A stretch of DNA of 64,000 nt from DATBGZ01 sp963803115 (GCA_963803115.1 CAWDLN010000018.1:372001-436000); one strand, 5' to 3'; counted from the stretch's first letter, positions 35,211 to 45,105 are shown. The notes: generated by a model from the sequence alone, not told the origin. Numbers and translations: made by a program.

Positions 35211-35704
35211 TCAAAGGTCGAACTCCGTCGTCATGTGGCCAAGCGCCGCGCGGATTTGCCCGCCGAGGGCGGCTGCCTGTTCGGCGTCCCAGGGATGACG
35301 CCGTTCTCGGCCATGAGGGCGTATTACTGCTGTTCGCCGTACGGTTTTCCTGGTGGCAAAGGTGCCACATGCCAATGGATGTGACTATTCGCTTGCTGAC
35401 TCCCAAGACTGAGCACATATACGCGTTCACAGGGCACGACGGCGTCGAGCGCCTGCGCGACCTGGTAAACAACATCCTGAAGCCGCAGGTAGGCCGCGCG
35501 GTCGAGATCTCGATGAATGCGCTCAACATGACGTTTCGGAGCAACGAGCGTGTTGCCGTACATCGTCGGGTACCGACTAAGAAAGGCCAGGTGCTCTCGG
35601 TCGTCGTACACAATCTCATGCTCACTGCCCGGCTCGCCGGCCACCAGCGAGCAGACGAAACACCTGCCGCTTCTAGTGGTTCGTTCGTATGCCGCGAGAT
35701 CCAT
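35211..35704 (-). pseudogene. HIT-family nucleotide hydrolase, interrupted
   Basis: It starts MDLAAYERTTRSGRCFVCSL and contains AFLSRYPTMYGNTLVAPKRH and the histidine-triad segment NSHIHWHVAPLPPG (H-x-H-x-H). At 35324-35326 a TAA replaces the codon before YALMAENGVIP. One base is then missing before WDAEQAAALGGQIRAALGHM, which ends at 35211. The catalytic core is complete, so a C-terminally truncated product of about 126 residues could in principle fold. HIT proteins hydrolyse nucleoside phosphoramidates or dinucleotides. Confidence 0.8.
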
Positions 35705-36011
35705 CGGGATCCGTAACCTCATACTCGCGGATCCTACGATCGGCACGTCTGCCGACGGCCCGTCAGCGTCTGATTGCCCGTGACATCAGGACCGTTGGTC
35801 GCAAGCCGCTGCGTGACTAACTGATTCGACTACCGAAACGGACATCGACGGATGGCTACGCACGTCCACGGAACGCACGTGCAGGTCACTGATCGCGACG
35901 GTCGAGGCTGATCGATTGTGATCGTTGCCTGGGGGTCAAGTGCGAAGTGGCCCAGTCCACCGCGCCAGTCGACCATCCTCGGTCGAGCCTCGGCGGCGCC
36001 CCGCGGCTGGG
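35705..36011. other. no recognisable gene
   Basis: About 300 bp upstream of the HIT gene and downstream of the next small gene. Nothing supported on either strand. Confidence 0.5.
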
Positions 36012-36248
36012 CTAACGATTTGGTTGCCCACCGCGCCAATCCTCGAGGTGGTGGGAATGGACCCTGACCTGATGCTCCCCGTTGACCCATCCCACAGCCA
36101 CCGTGAGGTTCTCGGTACCTCCACAGGTGAGGCAGGCCAGCCCTGCTCGCTGGGCTTCGGTTAGCCCTGTACGCCGCGCCGCTCCAGCGTCGCTACCTCG
36201 CACCATCTGAATCAGGGTCACTACATCTTCGCTCATGTGTTCGACCAT
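36012..36248 (-). CDS. small hypothetical protein with CxxC
   Basis: About 78 residues (MVEHMSEDVVTLIQMVRGSD). The C-terminal half, AGLACLTCGGTENLTVAVGW and VNGEHQVRVHSHHLEDWR, holds a C-x-x-C pair and several histidines, suggesting metal binding. An alternative start is the second Met (MSEDVV, 36236). No family recognised. Protein-like composition is the only support. Confidence 0.5.
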   Translation of the reverse strand: MVEHMSEDVVTLIQMVRGSDAGAARRTGLTEAQRAGLACLTCGGTENLTVAVGWVNGEHQVRVHSHHLEDWRGGQPNR

Positions 36249-36351
36249 ACACTCGTACGAAGGCAGGGTTAGCCGCAAGGACCAGCTTTGAAAGGCCAAC
36301 GCGCCTCGACGAGAGGTCCCGAATTATCGAGGGCCGGGGCCTCGCGGCCAG

Positions 36352-36942
36352 TTGCCATCGTGCGGAGCGTGGCGTTCGTCGCGGGTGGCCGGGTGCGAGG
36401 CTGACCCAGCGGCTCGGACTCCCGAAGGATCGACCGTTACCGCGACCTCGGGCCAGTGCGCTAGGCCGGCGTCGGGACCGGTCGATTCGGGGTCAGTCCT
36501 TATTCCCGGACCGGTCAACGGAGTACCCGCCTCGGAGGCAGTCGGCGAAGAGTTGACGTTCACGGCGACCGTGCTGGAGTCAGGCTGCCGTCCGGCGGCG
36601 GGCGCCGACGTTCGGGTCTGGCACACCGACGCGACGGGCCTTTATGCCCCGTCGGGCGGCGCGACCGAGTGCTGCTACTACGGCGGCACCGTGACGACCG
36701 ACGCGAATGGACGGTTCCGGCTCGACACCATCCGGCCGGCGCAGTACCCGGAGCCGGGCGCCCCGCCCGCCCACATCCACTTCGAGATCCGCCACGCCAC
36801 CGGTCAGCTCGACACCGAGGTCGTCTTCGACGTGGGAGCTCCGCCTACTGGAACCGTCGGCGCCTCACACGTCGTACCGGCCATCCTGACCAGGCCGGGC
36901 GATAGCTGGCAGGGCGAGGCCGCGTTCGTCCTCCAGCCGTAA
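36352..36942 (+). CDS. intradiol ring-cleavage dioxygenase-like protein
   Basis: About 196 residues. The N-terminus (residues 1-60, including VAGCEADPAARTP) could be a degenerate lipoprotein-like leader. The dioxygenase beta-sandwich follows: LTFTATVLESGCRPAAGADV, VWHTDATGLYAP, YYGGTVTTDANGRFRLDTIR, PAQYPEPGAPPAHIHFEIRH. Tyr (GLYAP) and the two His of HIHFEIRH fit the Fe(III) ligand pattern of intradiol enzymes. The fourth ligand region, YYGG, is also present. Small secreted members of this family are common in actinobacteria. No catechol-pathway gene is adjacent, so the substrate is unknown. Confidence 0.75.
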   Translation: MPSCGAWRSSRVAGCEADPAARTPEGSTVTATSGQCARPASGPVDSGSVLIPGPVNGVPASEAVGEELTFTATVLESGCRPAAGADVRVWHTDATGLYAPSGGATECCYYGGTVTTDANGRFRLDTIRPAQYPEPGAPPAHIHFEIRHATGQLDTEVVFDVGAPPTGTVGASHVVPAILTRPGDSWQGEAAFVLQP

Positions 36943-37024
36943 GTCGTGCGCGGTGCGGAGTCCACAGTGGTCAGCCGGTCAAGGAGGGTCCCCTTGCTAG
37001 CGGACCCCCCTTAACCAGTGAGAC

Positions 37025-37465
37025 CTACTCCTCCCGCCGGCGCCGTAGCCATCCGAGCAGGGCGGCACCGCCCAGGAGGAAGGCCGCTCCAGCGACCACG
37101 AAGGTCGTCGTGGAAGAGCCCGTGACGGGCAGGGTGGGGGTCGTCGTCGTGGTGACCGGCGTGGTGTGAGTGGTCGTTGTCGTAGTCGTCTTCGTCGTGG
37201 TGGTCGTTGTCGACGGCTTGGTCGATGTGGTGTGAGGGGGCGTGGTGGATGTCGTGGTCTTGGTCGAGTGCGAAGAGCTCGTGGGTGGCGTGGTCTTGGT
37301 TTTAGTCGACGACGGGTAGCTATTTGTCGTGGTCGAGACCGCCGCAGCGGCCAGCTCGGTGGGATTCGCGGCGCTGGCACCCGATGCGAGCACCAAAGCC
37401 GACAGACCCAGGACTCCCGTCGCGATCACGGCGAGCGCGACTGGCGCAAGCCGCCTCCTTGTCAT
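37025..37465 (-). CDS. Thr-rich surface protein with LPxTG-type anchor
   Basis: 146 residues. The signal peptide is MTRRRLAPVALAVIATGVLG...ASGASAANP. A stalk of about 75 residues is nearly all Thr, Ser and Pro (for example TTTTTTKTTTTTTTHTTP). LPVTG follows, with a hydrophobic helix (TTFVVAGAAFLLGGAALLGW) and a basic tail (LRRRREE). This is a sortase cell-wall sorting signal. There is no folded domain, so it may be a short spacer or a glycosylated surface peptide; the PMT mannosyltransferase at 45106 could modify such Thr-rich stretches, which is inference only. No sortase gene in the window. Confidence 0.8.
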   Translation of the reverse strand: MTRRRLAPVALAVIATGVLGLSALVLASGASAANPTELAAAAVSTTTNSYPSSTKTKTTPPTSSSHSTKTTTSTTPPHTTSTKPSTTTTTTKTTTTTTTHTTPVTTTTTPTLPVTGSSTTTFVVAGAAFLLGGAALLGWLRRRREE

Positions 37466-38033
37466 AGTGCCTCCTACCTCGTCATTCAGGCGGTTTGTCC
37501 GCACGAAGCAGTAGACACTGATAAGTACCGTTTGTTCCAACTTTTCCGAAAATTCGGCGTCCCCGAAGGGCTGACGTCAGCCGACCGTGTTACAGCGGGA
37601 GTGTCGACACATGACAGTGCTGACCCGTATCCATCTCGCCTCCGGATCGTTGGAGGCCCGCGCGCAGGAGGCCGGTGACGGCGGTCGGACATCGCCAGCT
37701 AGCGATGTCCGCGCCGTTGGAACATCCACAGTAGACAAAAAGTCAGACGTCGAACAGTACGGATACGTCGGTGCAATGCGGTGGTAACGTGCGCCGGGCA
37801 GGCTCCGGGGCGACTGGTCGATCCGGCAGGAGGGTGGGTTACCGTGGCTCAGGAGATGGAAACTGTGTCCGCCCGACTCTCGCATCGCGTGGAGCACTTC
37901 GGCGGGCTCGGAGATCCTCAGGTCGTGGTGGCGGGAGCGCAACCAGCCACCCGGCGGCCGGCGCTGGCCCTCGCAGCAGAGGGCCGCGCCGTGCCGACCT
38001 CACTGCCGCAACACCATGCGCGAGGTGATGCGC
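37466..38033. other. no recognisable gene (568 bp)
   Basis: Divergent and upstream region of the surface-protein gene and downstream of the lipoprotein gene. Open frames on both strands lack recognisable features. Confidence 0.5.
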
Positions 38034-38480
38034 TCAGGCGGGCGTTGCGCTGGTCACCTGGAGCAGCGGTCCGGTCTCGCCGGCGCATGGCGGCGACCCG
38101 CGGGTCACGTATCCGGCGACGGTGAATCGGCTGCCGGCACCCAACGAGCCCGCCAGGTCGCCCGTGAGTACCCACCGGACTTGTCCCGCCACGAGAACGG
38201 TGCATCCGCCGCCACGCGCCACGATCCCGGTGATTGTCCGAGGTACGGGGTCGTAGGCCAACTCGTCCGAGGGGAACGCCGTCAGTTGCGTCGACGGGAC
38301 GCCTGCGTCGGTGGCCTGCGGTGTCGTCGTGGCGGAGGAAGGGGCGGCCGAGCTCGTGCCGGTCGAAGCCGACGGAGACGAGGTCGGCGTTGAACCGACG
38401 CCGCTGCTACAGCCGGCGAGCAGGACCAGGGTGACAAGTACAGCGGGCGATGCCCGCAACCGCCGACCGATCGGGCCCAT
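38034..38480 (-). CDS. putative lipoprotein
   Basis: 148 residues with a lipoprotein signal peptide (RASPAVLVTLVLLAGCSSGV, lipobox LLAGC). A Ser/Thr/Ala linker follows, then a compact C-terminal domain: YDPVPRTITGIVARGGGCTV, LVAGQVRWVLTGDLAGSLGA, GSRFTVAGYVTRGSPPCAGE. Two cysteines could form a disulfide. The domain suggests a small secreted beta-barrel, but the family is not recognised. It is separated by 19 bp from the downstream end of the ABC transporter run and probably has its own promoter. Confidence 0.7.
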   Translation of the reverse strand: MGPIGRRLRASPAVLVTLVLLAGCSSGVGSTPTSSPSASTGTSSAAPSSATTTPQATDAGVPSTQLTAFPSDELAYDPVPRTITGIVARGGGCTVLVAGQVRWVLTGDLAGSLGAGSRFTVAGYVTRGSPPCAGETGPLLQVTSATPA

Positions 38481-38499
38481 GCCATCACCCTACTCCGGC

Positions 38500-39453
38500 T
38501 CAACGCTGATAAAACCCTCGATATCGGCGGATAAGGCACCACTGCCAGGCCACCGCGAGCAAGGTCAGGACCAACATCACGATCGTCGCGGCCGCGTACC
38601 CGTATCGCAAATACTCGAATGCGTTGCGGTAGACGAATATTGGAAGGTATGTCGTCCGCGTACGGCGGCGGTCCGTCGTCGGTCACGACGAGCGCGGGCA
38701 CGAAGGAGAACTGCAGGCTCAGAATGATGTCGCGCAGCACCAGCAGGGCCCAGCACGGGAGCGATGCGTCACCCGTCGAAAGACGTCCCACGCGGTCGCG
38801 TCCTCGATGGCGGCGAGCTCGTACACGTCACGCGGCAGGGCGCGGCGCGTTGCCAGCAGAATGACGAACATCTCGCCGACCGTGAAGGTGCTCATCAGAA
38901 TGATCGCCGCCCGGGCGTCGGTGGGGTCGGTCAACCACTGGGGTGGCGTTCGCCCGAAGACGGTCAGACGGTTCTGCCCGCCCAGCCGGAGCATGTGGTT
39001 AATTGGCCCGTAGAGCGGGTTGAGCAACCAAAGCCAGAGCAGGCCGTAGGCGATCTCCGGCACGGCCGTGGGCAACGCCGCCGATGTGTGGGCCGCGCCG
39101 ACCGCGGGCGCGCGGCGGTGCAGCAGGAGAGCCAGGCCCAACGCGAGCAGTATCCGGGCCGGAACCGCGATGGCGGCGAAGACCAACGAGTTGAGCAACG
39201 CGATACGGAAGACCGGATCCCGCGTCAGCTCAACGAGGTTGTCCAGGCCCACCCATCGAGGTGGCTGAATCAGATCGTAGTCCGTGAATGCCATCGCCAG
39301 AGTCACTGCCAGCGGCAGCAAGACCAAAACGACAAGCCCCATGAGGTACGGGGTCAACATCAGCGCGAGCCGGCGGCGCTCGGCCGCGTCGGGGAGTCGC
39401 AATCGGGACCGCTCATGCTGCTGTCCATCGATGCCCGCTGGGCTCGAAGACAT
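38500..39453 (-). pseudogene. sugar ABC transporter permease (MalF type), frameshifted
   Basis: It begins MSSSPAGIDGQQHERSRLRL and contains ALMLTPYLMGLVVLVLLPLA, FTDYDLIQPPRWVGLDNLVE and six predicted membrane helices. The cytoplasmic EAA loop is LPRDVYELAAIEDATAWDVF. Frame is lost after RRVT (about 38775) and again near 38660. The expected ending, YLPIFVYRNAFEYLRYGYAA and QWCLIRRYRGFYQR, terminates at 38500. It is the distal gene of a leftward ABC-importer run. Confidence 0.8.
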
Positions 39454-40454
39454 GGGTGTCCCACCACCAGATCGAAACACTTACTTCGTCGCCGGTAGAT
39501 GGGCGCACCACGGCCCGCATTCGCGCGACGATTGGCAACCCAGCGACGCGAACGTAGGCGTAGGCGTCCTCCCCAATCACGTCTACCCGCTCGACGACGC
39601 CCGGCTCGCCGCCCCGCTCTCGCTGAGCACGACGGCCCCAGGCCGGAAGTCTATCTGTCGGCCCGCGCAGAGGTCCACATCGGACGGTATCCCGACTGGC
39701 CGGAGGGGGGCGTCGGCAGGCAACAGGTTCATGGCCGGCGAGCCACAAACCGTGCCACAAAGGTTGTCGCTGGGCGCTGCCAGATCTCGTCTGGTGGGGC
39801 CACCTGCTCCAAATGCCCGGCCCGCATCACCGCGATGCGGTCACCGAGCACGAGCGCCGCGGTCTGATCATGAGTGACGTGAATCATGGTCCCGCCCGCG
39901 CGCTCATGCAGCGCCCTGAGCTCAGATTGCGTCTCTACCCGCGTCTCTAAGTCCAGATTGGACAGTGGTTCGTCGAGCAGGAAGACGTTAGGCTCCCGCA
40001 CGATGGCGCGGGCCAACGCAACCCGTTGTCGCTCTCCGCCGGAGAGCTGCCCGGGTCGCCTCCGCAGGAGGTGGACGCAGCCCACCGTTTCGGCGGCCCA
40101 ATGCGCGCGGCGCATCGCCTCCGCACGTGCGGTATTTCGGACGATCAAGCTGAAGGCGATGTTGTCGAGGACGCTGCGTTGCGGGAACAGCGCGTACGAC
40201 TGGAACACCATCGACGCATTGCGTTGACCCGACCGCATGCGGGTTACGTCCCGGCCGGCGATCGCGACAGTTCCGTCGGTCGCTGGCTCCAGCCCGGCGA
40301 TCACCCGCAGCAGGGTGGACTTGCCCGCACCCGATGGACCGAGCACGACGAGGAGCTCCCCCCGCGGCACGCGAAGGTCGATGCCGTGAAGGACCTCGAC
40401 ACCACCGGGCGCGGCCCGAAGTCGTTCCAGCACAAGCCCGTCGGCATGGTCCAT
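39413..40454 (-). pseudogene. MalK/UgpC-type ABC ATPase, frameshifted in C-terminal domain
   Basis: The first 240 residues are an intact ATPase domain: Walker A VLGPSGAGKSTLLRVIAG, Q-loop FQSYALFPQRSVLDN, signature QLSGGERQRVALARAI, Walker B NVFLLDEPLSNLDLE and H-loop IHVTHDQ. After FVARFVA (about 39735) two frame changes interrupt the TOBE-like regulatory domain (NLLPADAPLRPVGIPSD; VVERVDVIGEDAYAYVRVAG). The remaining ATPase domain would stop as a 241-residue product. The 3' end overlaps the downstream permease start by about 40 bp. Confidence 0.85.
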
Positions 40455-40465
40455 GTCGGTGAGGC

Positions 40466-41254
40466 CTAGGGCGCCGCAGCGCGGGCGAAGAGCGGCCGGG
40501 TCTTCTCGTCCAGTTCCCGAATCACGTCGTCAAGAGCGTCGCCGTGGTGCAGCGCGTTCTCGAGAATGCCGTTGGTCATTTCTTCGATCTCTGGCCAGGT
40601 CGACACCGTCGGCACCCGTTGCACGGTGGGAATGGCGTCCAGGAACACTTTCGCGTTCATTGGTGGTTTGGTTGGGTCCAAGTACGCGTCCGAGAGGGAG
40701 ACCTGGATGTTGGACGGGACTGTCCGGCCGGTCCCGGCGATGATGCGCTGTCCCTCTCTTCCCATCGCGAACTCGACGAACCGCCAGGCACCGTCCTTAT
40801 TGGTCGAAGCTTTTGTGATGCAGTACGCGTCGGAGTGCAGGATGCTCACCGGTGCGTGGTGCCTGGTGCCTGGTGCCTGGTGCCTGGTGCCTGGTACCTG
40901 GGCAGGGGCGCGACGTCCCAGTCGAAGGCCGTGATCGTACGGAACGTGGTGGTGACCCGCCTGGACTGAAGCAGCATCGCGAGCCGGCCGTTTGGTGACG
41001 CGCGACGTAGCGTTCTCCGCATCACCGTGTGATCAGATCACCGGCATCGCTCGTCTCAATCAGCTGAATGTCGGCACCAGGGACGGCCCGCTCGTACGCG
41101 TCCGCAAGCGTCCGGAACGCCGCTAGCTCCTCAGGATCGCCGGAGATGAGGACCTTCACCGTCCCCGGCGTCTGGGCACTGCTCGAACACTCCGTTGCCA
41201 TCAGCAGCGTCGCCATCACGGCGACGAATCGGCTGGGCTGTTGAGGTGACCTCA
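40466..41254 (-). pseudogene. ABC sugar-binding lipoprotein, internally deleted and repeat-invaded
   Basis: The N-terminus MRSPQQPSRFVAVMATLLMA leads to a cysteine (TECSSSA) and VKVLISGDPEELAAFRTLAD, then stops at 41022. The C-terminal part resumes as TAFDWDVAPLP. It is interrupted by a 7-bp tandem repeat and continues VSILHSDAYCITKASTNKDG and AWRFVEFAMGREGQRIIAGT. About 150-200 residues of a normal solute-binding protein are missing. The start overlaps the upstream permease stop by 3 bp. It cannot function. Confidence 0.8.
40854..40902. repeat. 7-bp tandem repeat (GCCTGGT)
   Basis: Five exact copies of GCCTGGT at 40861-40895 are flanked by one degenerate copy on each side (GCGTGGT at 40854, ACCTGGG at 40896). 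It lies inside the solute-binding gene, where translation would read a Pro-Gly-Thr-Arg-His-Gln-Ala pattern. A 7-bp unit changes frame with each copy gained or lost. Confidence 0.92.
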
Positions 41255-42133
41255 TCGTGGGGACCGTTCCATGTGATCGTCGTAGTCGAAGAATCTGCGC
41301 TGCGCCAGTCCGAAGACCACAAGTGCGGGAATCGTAGCGAGGACCGCCCCGGCCAGGAAGATCGGGAAGTCGGTTGGATCGAGCGTCGCGAGTGAGCGCA
41401 AAGCCAGCGGGGCGGTGAAGCGATCTCGGTCGTACAAGTACACGAGCGGGTCGAGGAAGTTCGACCAGGTCAGCACGAACGCGAGCACCGCGACGGCGGC
41501 GGTGATCGGCCGGACGAGTGGCATCCCCACTCGCCACCAGGTTTGTACGAGTGTCAGGTCCTCGACCCGGCAGGCGTCGTAGAGGTCGCGGGGCAGCGCG
41601 CGGAACGCCAGGTAATAGACGAGGACGTAGAGCGGCGAGGTGGCGAGCAACGCCGGTGCCATAAGCGGAACGAGGGCGTTCGTCAGCCCGAGCCACCGGA
41701 ACAGGGCGAACCGGGGTACTAATAGGACGGTCGCCGGCACCATGAGGGCGAGCAGCGTCGCGCCGACGACCAGGCCGGTGGCTCGGCGGGTCAGGTGCAC
41801 CAACGCGAATCCGGCCAACGAGGCGACGATCACGCTGGCCGGCACCGCGACCGCGGCGACCACCAGCGAATTGGCGGTGGCCCGGATCAGGCCGCCAATC
41901 TCAATGGCGTTCCGGTAGCCGTCGAGCGAAGTGGGATCTGGGACCAGGTCGGGTGTCGGTGGCGGCGGCCGCCCTGGCTGGTGCAGGGAGCCCGACACGA
42001 GCAACAGCAGCGGTGGCACGAACGCGACCAATACGAAGGCCGCGCCGAGCGCGCGCCACATTCGTTGCCGCCGCGTGGGAATGGGTGAGGGGCCGCGGCT
42101 GCGACCCCTCACCGTCTGGGTGTTGTCGGTCAT
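41252..42133 (-). CDS. sugar ABC transporter permease (MalG type)
   Basis: A 293-residue inner-membrane permease, intact. It starts MTDNTQTVRGRSRGPSPIPT. Six helices are predicted; the first is ALGAAFVLVAFVPPLLLLVS. The EAA loop reads ALPRDLYDACRVEDLTLVQT with the following W-W-R-V-G-M-P-L. The pattern with LVYLYDRDRFTAPLALRSLA is typical of carbohydrate-uptake family 1 MalG-type permeases. It abuts the upstream propeller gene (stop TAG immediately before this ATG) and overlaps the solute-binding gene. With its three partners broken it is probably a non-functional survivor. Confidence 0.9.
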   Translation of the reverse strand: MTDNTQTVRGRSRGPSPIPTRRQRMWRALGAAFVLVAFVPPLLLLVSGSLHQPGRPPPPTPDLVPDPTSLDGYRNAIEIGGLIRATANSLVVAAVAVPASVIVASLAGFALVHLTRRATGLVVGATLLALMVPATVLLVPRFALFRWLGLTNALVPLMAPALLATSPLYVLVYYLAFRALPRDLYDACRVEDLTLVQTWWRVGMPLVRPITAAVAVLAFVLTWSNFLDPLVYLYDRDRFTAPLALRSLATLDPTDFPIFLAGAVLATIPALVVFGLAQRRFFDYDDHMERSPR

Positions 42134-44950
42134 CTAGTTGAGGTTGAGCCGCCAGGCACTCAGACCATGGGTGGCGGCGTAGAGGATCCGGTCGCCAGGC
42201 ACAATCGTGAGGCCGGCCACCTCGACGTTCGGCATGCCCGGGGCAGCCAACGTCCAGGTGGTCGTGCCGGAAGCCAGTCGCAGCACGCCATAGTCGGTGG
42301 CCGCGTACAGATCGCCGGTGACGGAGTCGAGTACGAGGTCGGTGATGGGCTGATCACTGAGGTCGTACGAACGATCCATCCAGGTGGACGTCCCAGCGAC
42401 CGGGTCGTACGTGACATCGAAGACGTGTCCTTCGAAACCTGGTGTGTTCACGCCGTATCCGCTGTACGAGATCCAAGCGTGGTTGCTGTTGGCCGGGTCG
42501 ACGAAGATGCTGCTGACGTACCGGTTCGGGTCGATCAGCGAGTCGTCGTCCAGCCTCGTCCACGAGACCGCCGCGGCTGGATTGGCATCCGCGTTCTTCG
42601 ATATGAAGATCCTACCCGTGACGGTAGCTGCCCACGCGGTCGACGTGTCGGCGGCCGTCCGCTCGATCGCGGTCATGGAACCGCCGGCCCGGTCACCGAG
42701 GGCCGCGGAGTTCAAGGGCGTGGGGCCGAGCCGCTCCCAGTCACCACAGACATCCGTGGGCCCAGCCGTGCCGGTCCACTCGTTGCAGAGTGCGTTGGCT
42801 TCGGCGAGCGTGCGGCTGCCTAGCCCGAAGGTCTTCGTGCGGTAGACGGTCACGCCGGTCCCCGCGAACAGTGTGCCGCTCACCTTGGGATCGCTGATGA
42901 CGGGCGAATAGAACTCCCCGCCATCCTGGGCCATCGGGTCGCCGGTCCAGATCCAGTCGGCGATGTTGCCCTTGTTGAAGTTGACGTCGACGCTCGGCCC
43001 GGTGAACGTGTGGAACCGCATGTTCGGGTTGCCGACGTCGAAGCCGGACTGGCCGCCGTCACCGATCATCATGTTCTCCCACTTGACCGGGTTGCCGTCA
43101 GACTCCCATGTTCCGTTGTCCTGGGTGCCGCCCTGCAGGATCTTGCTGTTGTGCGGGCTCACGGACAGGCTCATGAACTGCAGCGTCGACAGGCCCTTGT
43201 TGATCCCCTCGAGCTTTGACGGGATGCGCGAGAGCATCTGCTGGCATCGAGCCAACCTGGCGCCGGACAGATTGCGGCGGGGATCGCTGCACCAGGACGA
43301 CCGGTCGACAAAGGAGCCGCTCGACCGGATCACACCGCCGTCGCCCGTCTCGATGAACTGGAAGGGGTTGTTTGGGTTGGTCACGATGTCGTGCTGATCG
43401 GGGTGCATACCGTTCGGGTGCAGTTGATCCGTACCATCGAAGGTCATGTCGGTGCCGGACACGCCGGCGTCGGTTGACAGGATGACGGCCCGCTTGTTCG
43501 CGATGTTCTCGCCGTAGGCGTAGTCGCCGCCGACGTAGACGACGTCCGGCTGTCCGGCCGGGGTGTAGACGAACGAGTCGTACCAGCACTGCGGGTCGCA
43601 GATACCAAAGAACGCCCACCCGGAGTTGGCGACATTGTTGCTGGTCATGTCGGTAAATGCGGGTGCGCCCGCGGCGACGTCGTCGCTGCGGAACAGTCGG
43701 GCGGGGTTCTGGCCAGCGTTACCCTCGAAGACATACATGCGGGTCTTGCCGTTGGGCAGTGTGGTCACGGACAGATTCGGGCGAGACTGAATCACTGCCT
43801 GGTTGATCGATGCCTTGATCTGGATCCACGTCGCGCCGGCGTCGTTCGAGCGCCAGACCCCGCGGGCGTACGAAGACGCATAGACGATGTTCGAGTCGCT
43901 CGGGTCGAGGGCGACATTGCGCACGCCCCGCGGCGAGCAGATCCCAGCATTTGCGAACTCGGTTGAGTCGCCGGTGCAGTCGGCGGCGTTGGCCGAGCCA
44001 TTGTGGATGAACGTCCAGCTGGCCCCACCATCGGTCGACTTGTATAGGCCCCACTTGGCGGCGCCCGGGGTCGGCCGCGTGACGCCGGTGCAGCACACGC
44101 TCGACATGCCGGTCAACGCGCTGGTCGTGCCCACATAGATGGTGTTGGGGTCGCCCGGCTTGACGACTATCTCGCCGATCCCCTTGCCGCCGAGCTCCGG
44201 CTGGCCAAGCGGTCCGGTCCAAGAGTCGCCGCCGTTGGTGGACTTGTACAGGCCGACGCCGGCCACGCAGCCGGAGCCGCAGATGTTCGCCTCACCGGTG
44301 CCCACGTAGACGGTATTTCCGGCGGCGTCGTTCTTGTCAATGGTCACCGCGCCCGCGGCGTTGATCCCGAACGGACCGCCGAGGTAGGTCCATTCTGGAT
44401 TTCCCGCGAAGGCGTCGTTCGTCCGCCAGACACCGCCGCCGGCCGGGGTTATGAATGCCCGGCAGTTCTCAGGAACACAGCTGCTCGCGATGGCGATCGA
44501 TGTTGTCCGTCCGCCAGCGGTGTACGTGTTCGGAACGTAGAGGAACGAGGTCAGGAACGGCGATGTGGGGTAGAGCGCGTTACTGGGACCGACGCTGACC
44601 CACGTTCCCTTTTGTCCCTTGCCGCTCGGGAAAGGCCGGCCGCTGGATGCTTGGAACGCTGCCTTCGCGGCTTGTACCTGGGCAACGCTGATAGAGTCTG
44701 ACGGATAAGCGCGGGCGAAGTATTCGGCATCCGCGGCCCCCCCGGGGCCCTCGAGATCAAGGCCCTGCTTGCCGGGTAGAGCCATGAGTCTTTCGAGGTT
44801 CCTAGCGTACAGAAGCGGCAATTCGCCTTCTTCAGCCTCAACCTCGTCGGTTTCGGTTGCGCCCATGTAATGGATAGCCACGGCCCCGGATGCGATGGCG
44901 AGCACAACAGCCGAGATCGCGATGAGAATGTGACGACTTCGACGGGTCAC
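42134..44950 (-). CDS. large secreted beta-propeller (BNR/VPS10-like) protein
   Basis: 938 residues from GTG 44950, preceded by GGGAGGTAACCCC. A signal anchor (HILIAISAVVLAIASGAVAI) comes first. Many BNR/Asp-box motifs of the form S-T-x-G-G-x-S-W follow (YKSTNGGDSWTG, YKSTDGGASWTF, WRSNDAGATW), with D-P-x-x-x-x-x-x-Y-V/A repeats (PGDPNTIYVGT, DPSDSNIVYASS), as in sialidase or sortilin-type ten-bladed propellers. Several cysteine pairs suggest disulfides. No sialidase active-site arginine triad was identified, so glycan or polymer binding is as likely as hydrolysis. Its stop abuts the permease start, so it may be co-transcribed with the importer. Confidence 0.82.
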   Translation of the reverse strand: MTRRSRHILIAISAVVLAIASGAVAIHYMGATETDEVEAEEGELPLLYARNLERLMALPGKQGLDLEGPGGAADAEYFARAYPSDSISVAQVQAAKAAFQASSGRPFPSGKGQKGTWVSVGPSNALYPTSPFLTSFLYVPNTYTAGGRTTSIAIASSCVPENCRAFITPAGGGVWRTNDAFAGNPEWTYLGGPFGINAAGAVTIDKNDAAGNTVYVGTGEANICGSGCVAGVGLYKSTNGGDSWTGPLGQPELGGKGIGEIVVKPGDPNTIYVGTTSALTGMSSVCCTGVTRPTPGAAKWGLYKSTDGGASWTFIHNGSANAADCTGDSTEFANAGICSPRGVRNVALDPSDSNIVYASSYARGVWRSNDAGATWIQIKASINQAVIQSRPNLSVTTLPNGKTRMYVFEGNAGQNPARLFRSDDVAAGAPAFTDMTSNNVANSGWAFFGICDPQCWYDSFVYTPAGQPDVVYVGGDYAYGENIANKRAVILSTDAGVSGTDMTFDGTDQLHPNGMHPDQHDIVTNPNNPFQFIETGDGGVIRSSGSFVDRSSWCSDPRRNLSGARLARCQQMLSRIPSKLEGINKGLSTLQFMSLSVSPHNSKILQGGTQDNGTWESDGNPVKWENMMIGDGGQSGFDVGNPNMRFHTFTGPSVDVNFNKGNIADWIWTGDPMAQDGGEFYSPVISDPKVSGTLFAGTGVTVYRTKTFGLGSRTLAEANALCNEWTGTAGPTDVCGDWERLGPTPLNSAALGDRAGGSMTAIERTAADTSTAWAATVTGRIFISKNADANPAAAVSWTRLDDDSLIDPNRYVSSIFVDPANSNHAWISYSGYGVNTPGFEGHVFDVTYDPVAGTSTWMDRSYDLSDQPITDLVLDSVTGDLYAATDYGVLRLASGTTTWTLAAPGMPNVEVAGLTIVPGDRILYAATHGLSAWRLNLN

Positions 44951-45105
44951 GGGGTTACCTCCCGATGGGTCGTCGCAGCGCGACAGCACCGGTCGGTGCC
45001 GTCGTTGGCAGCGTCCAAGGGGAGAATCCCAGATCGTTGAGCCGACAGCTAGATATGGGCCCAGATCTTTTTAGATTGCGACCGATGTCTCGATCATCGG
45101 TACGT

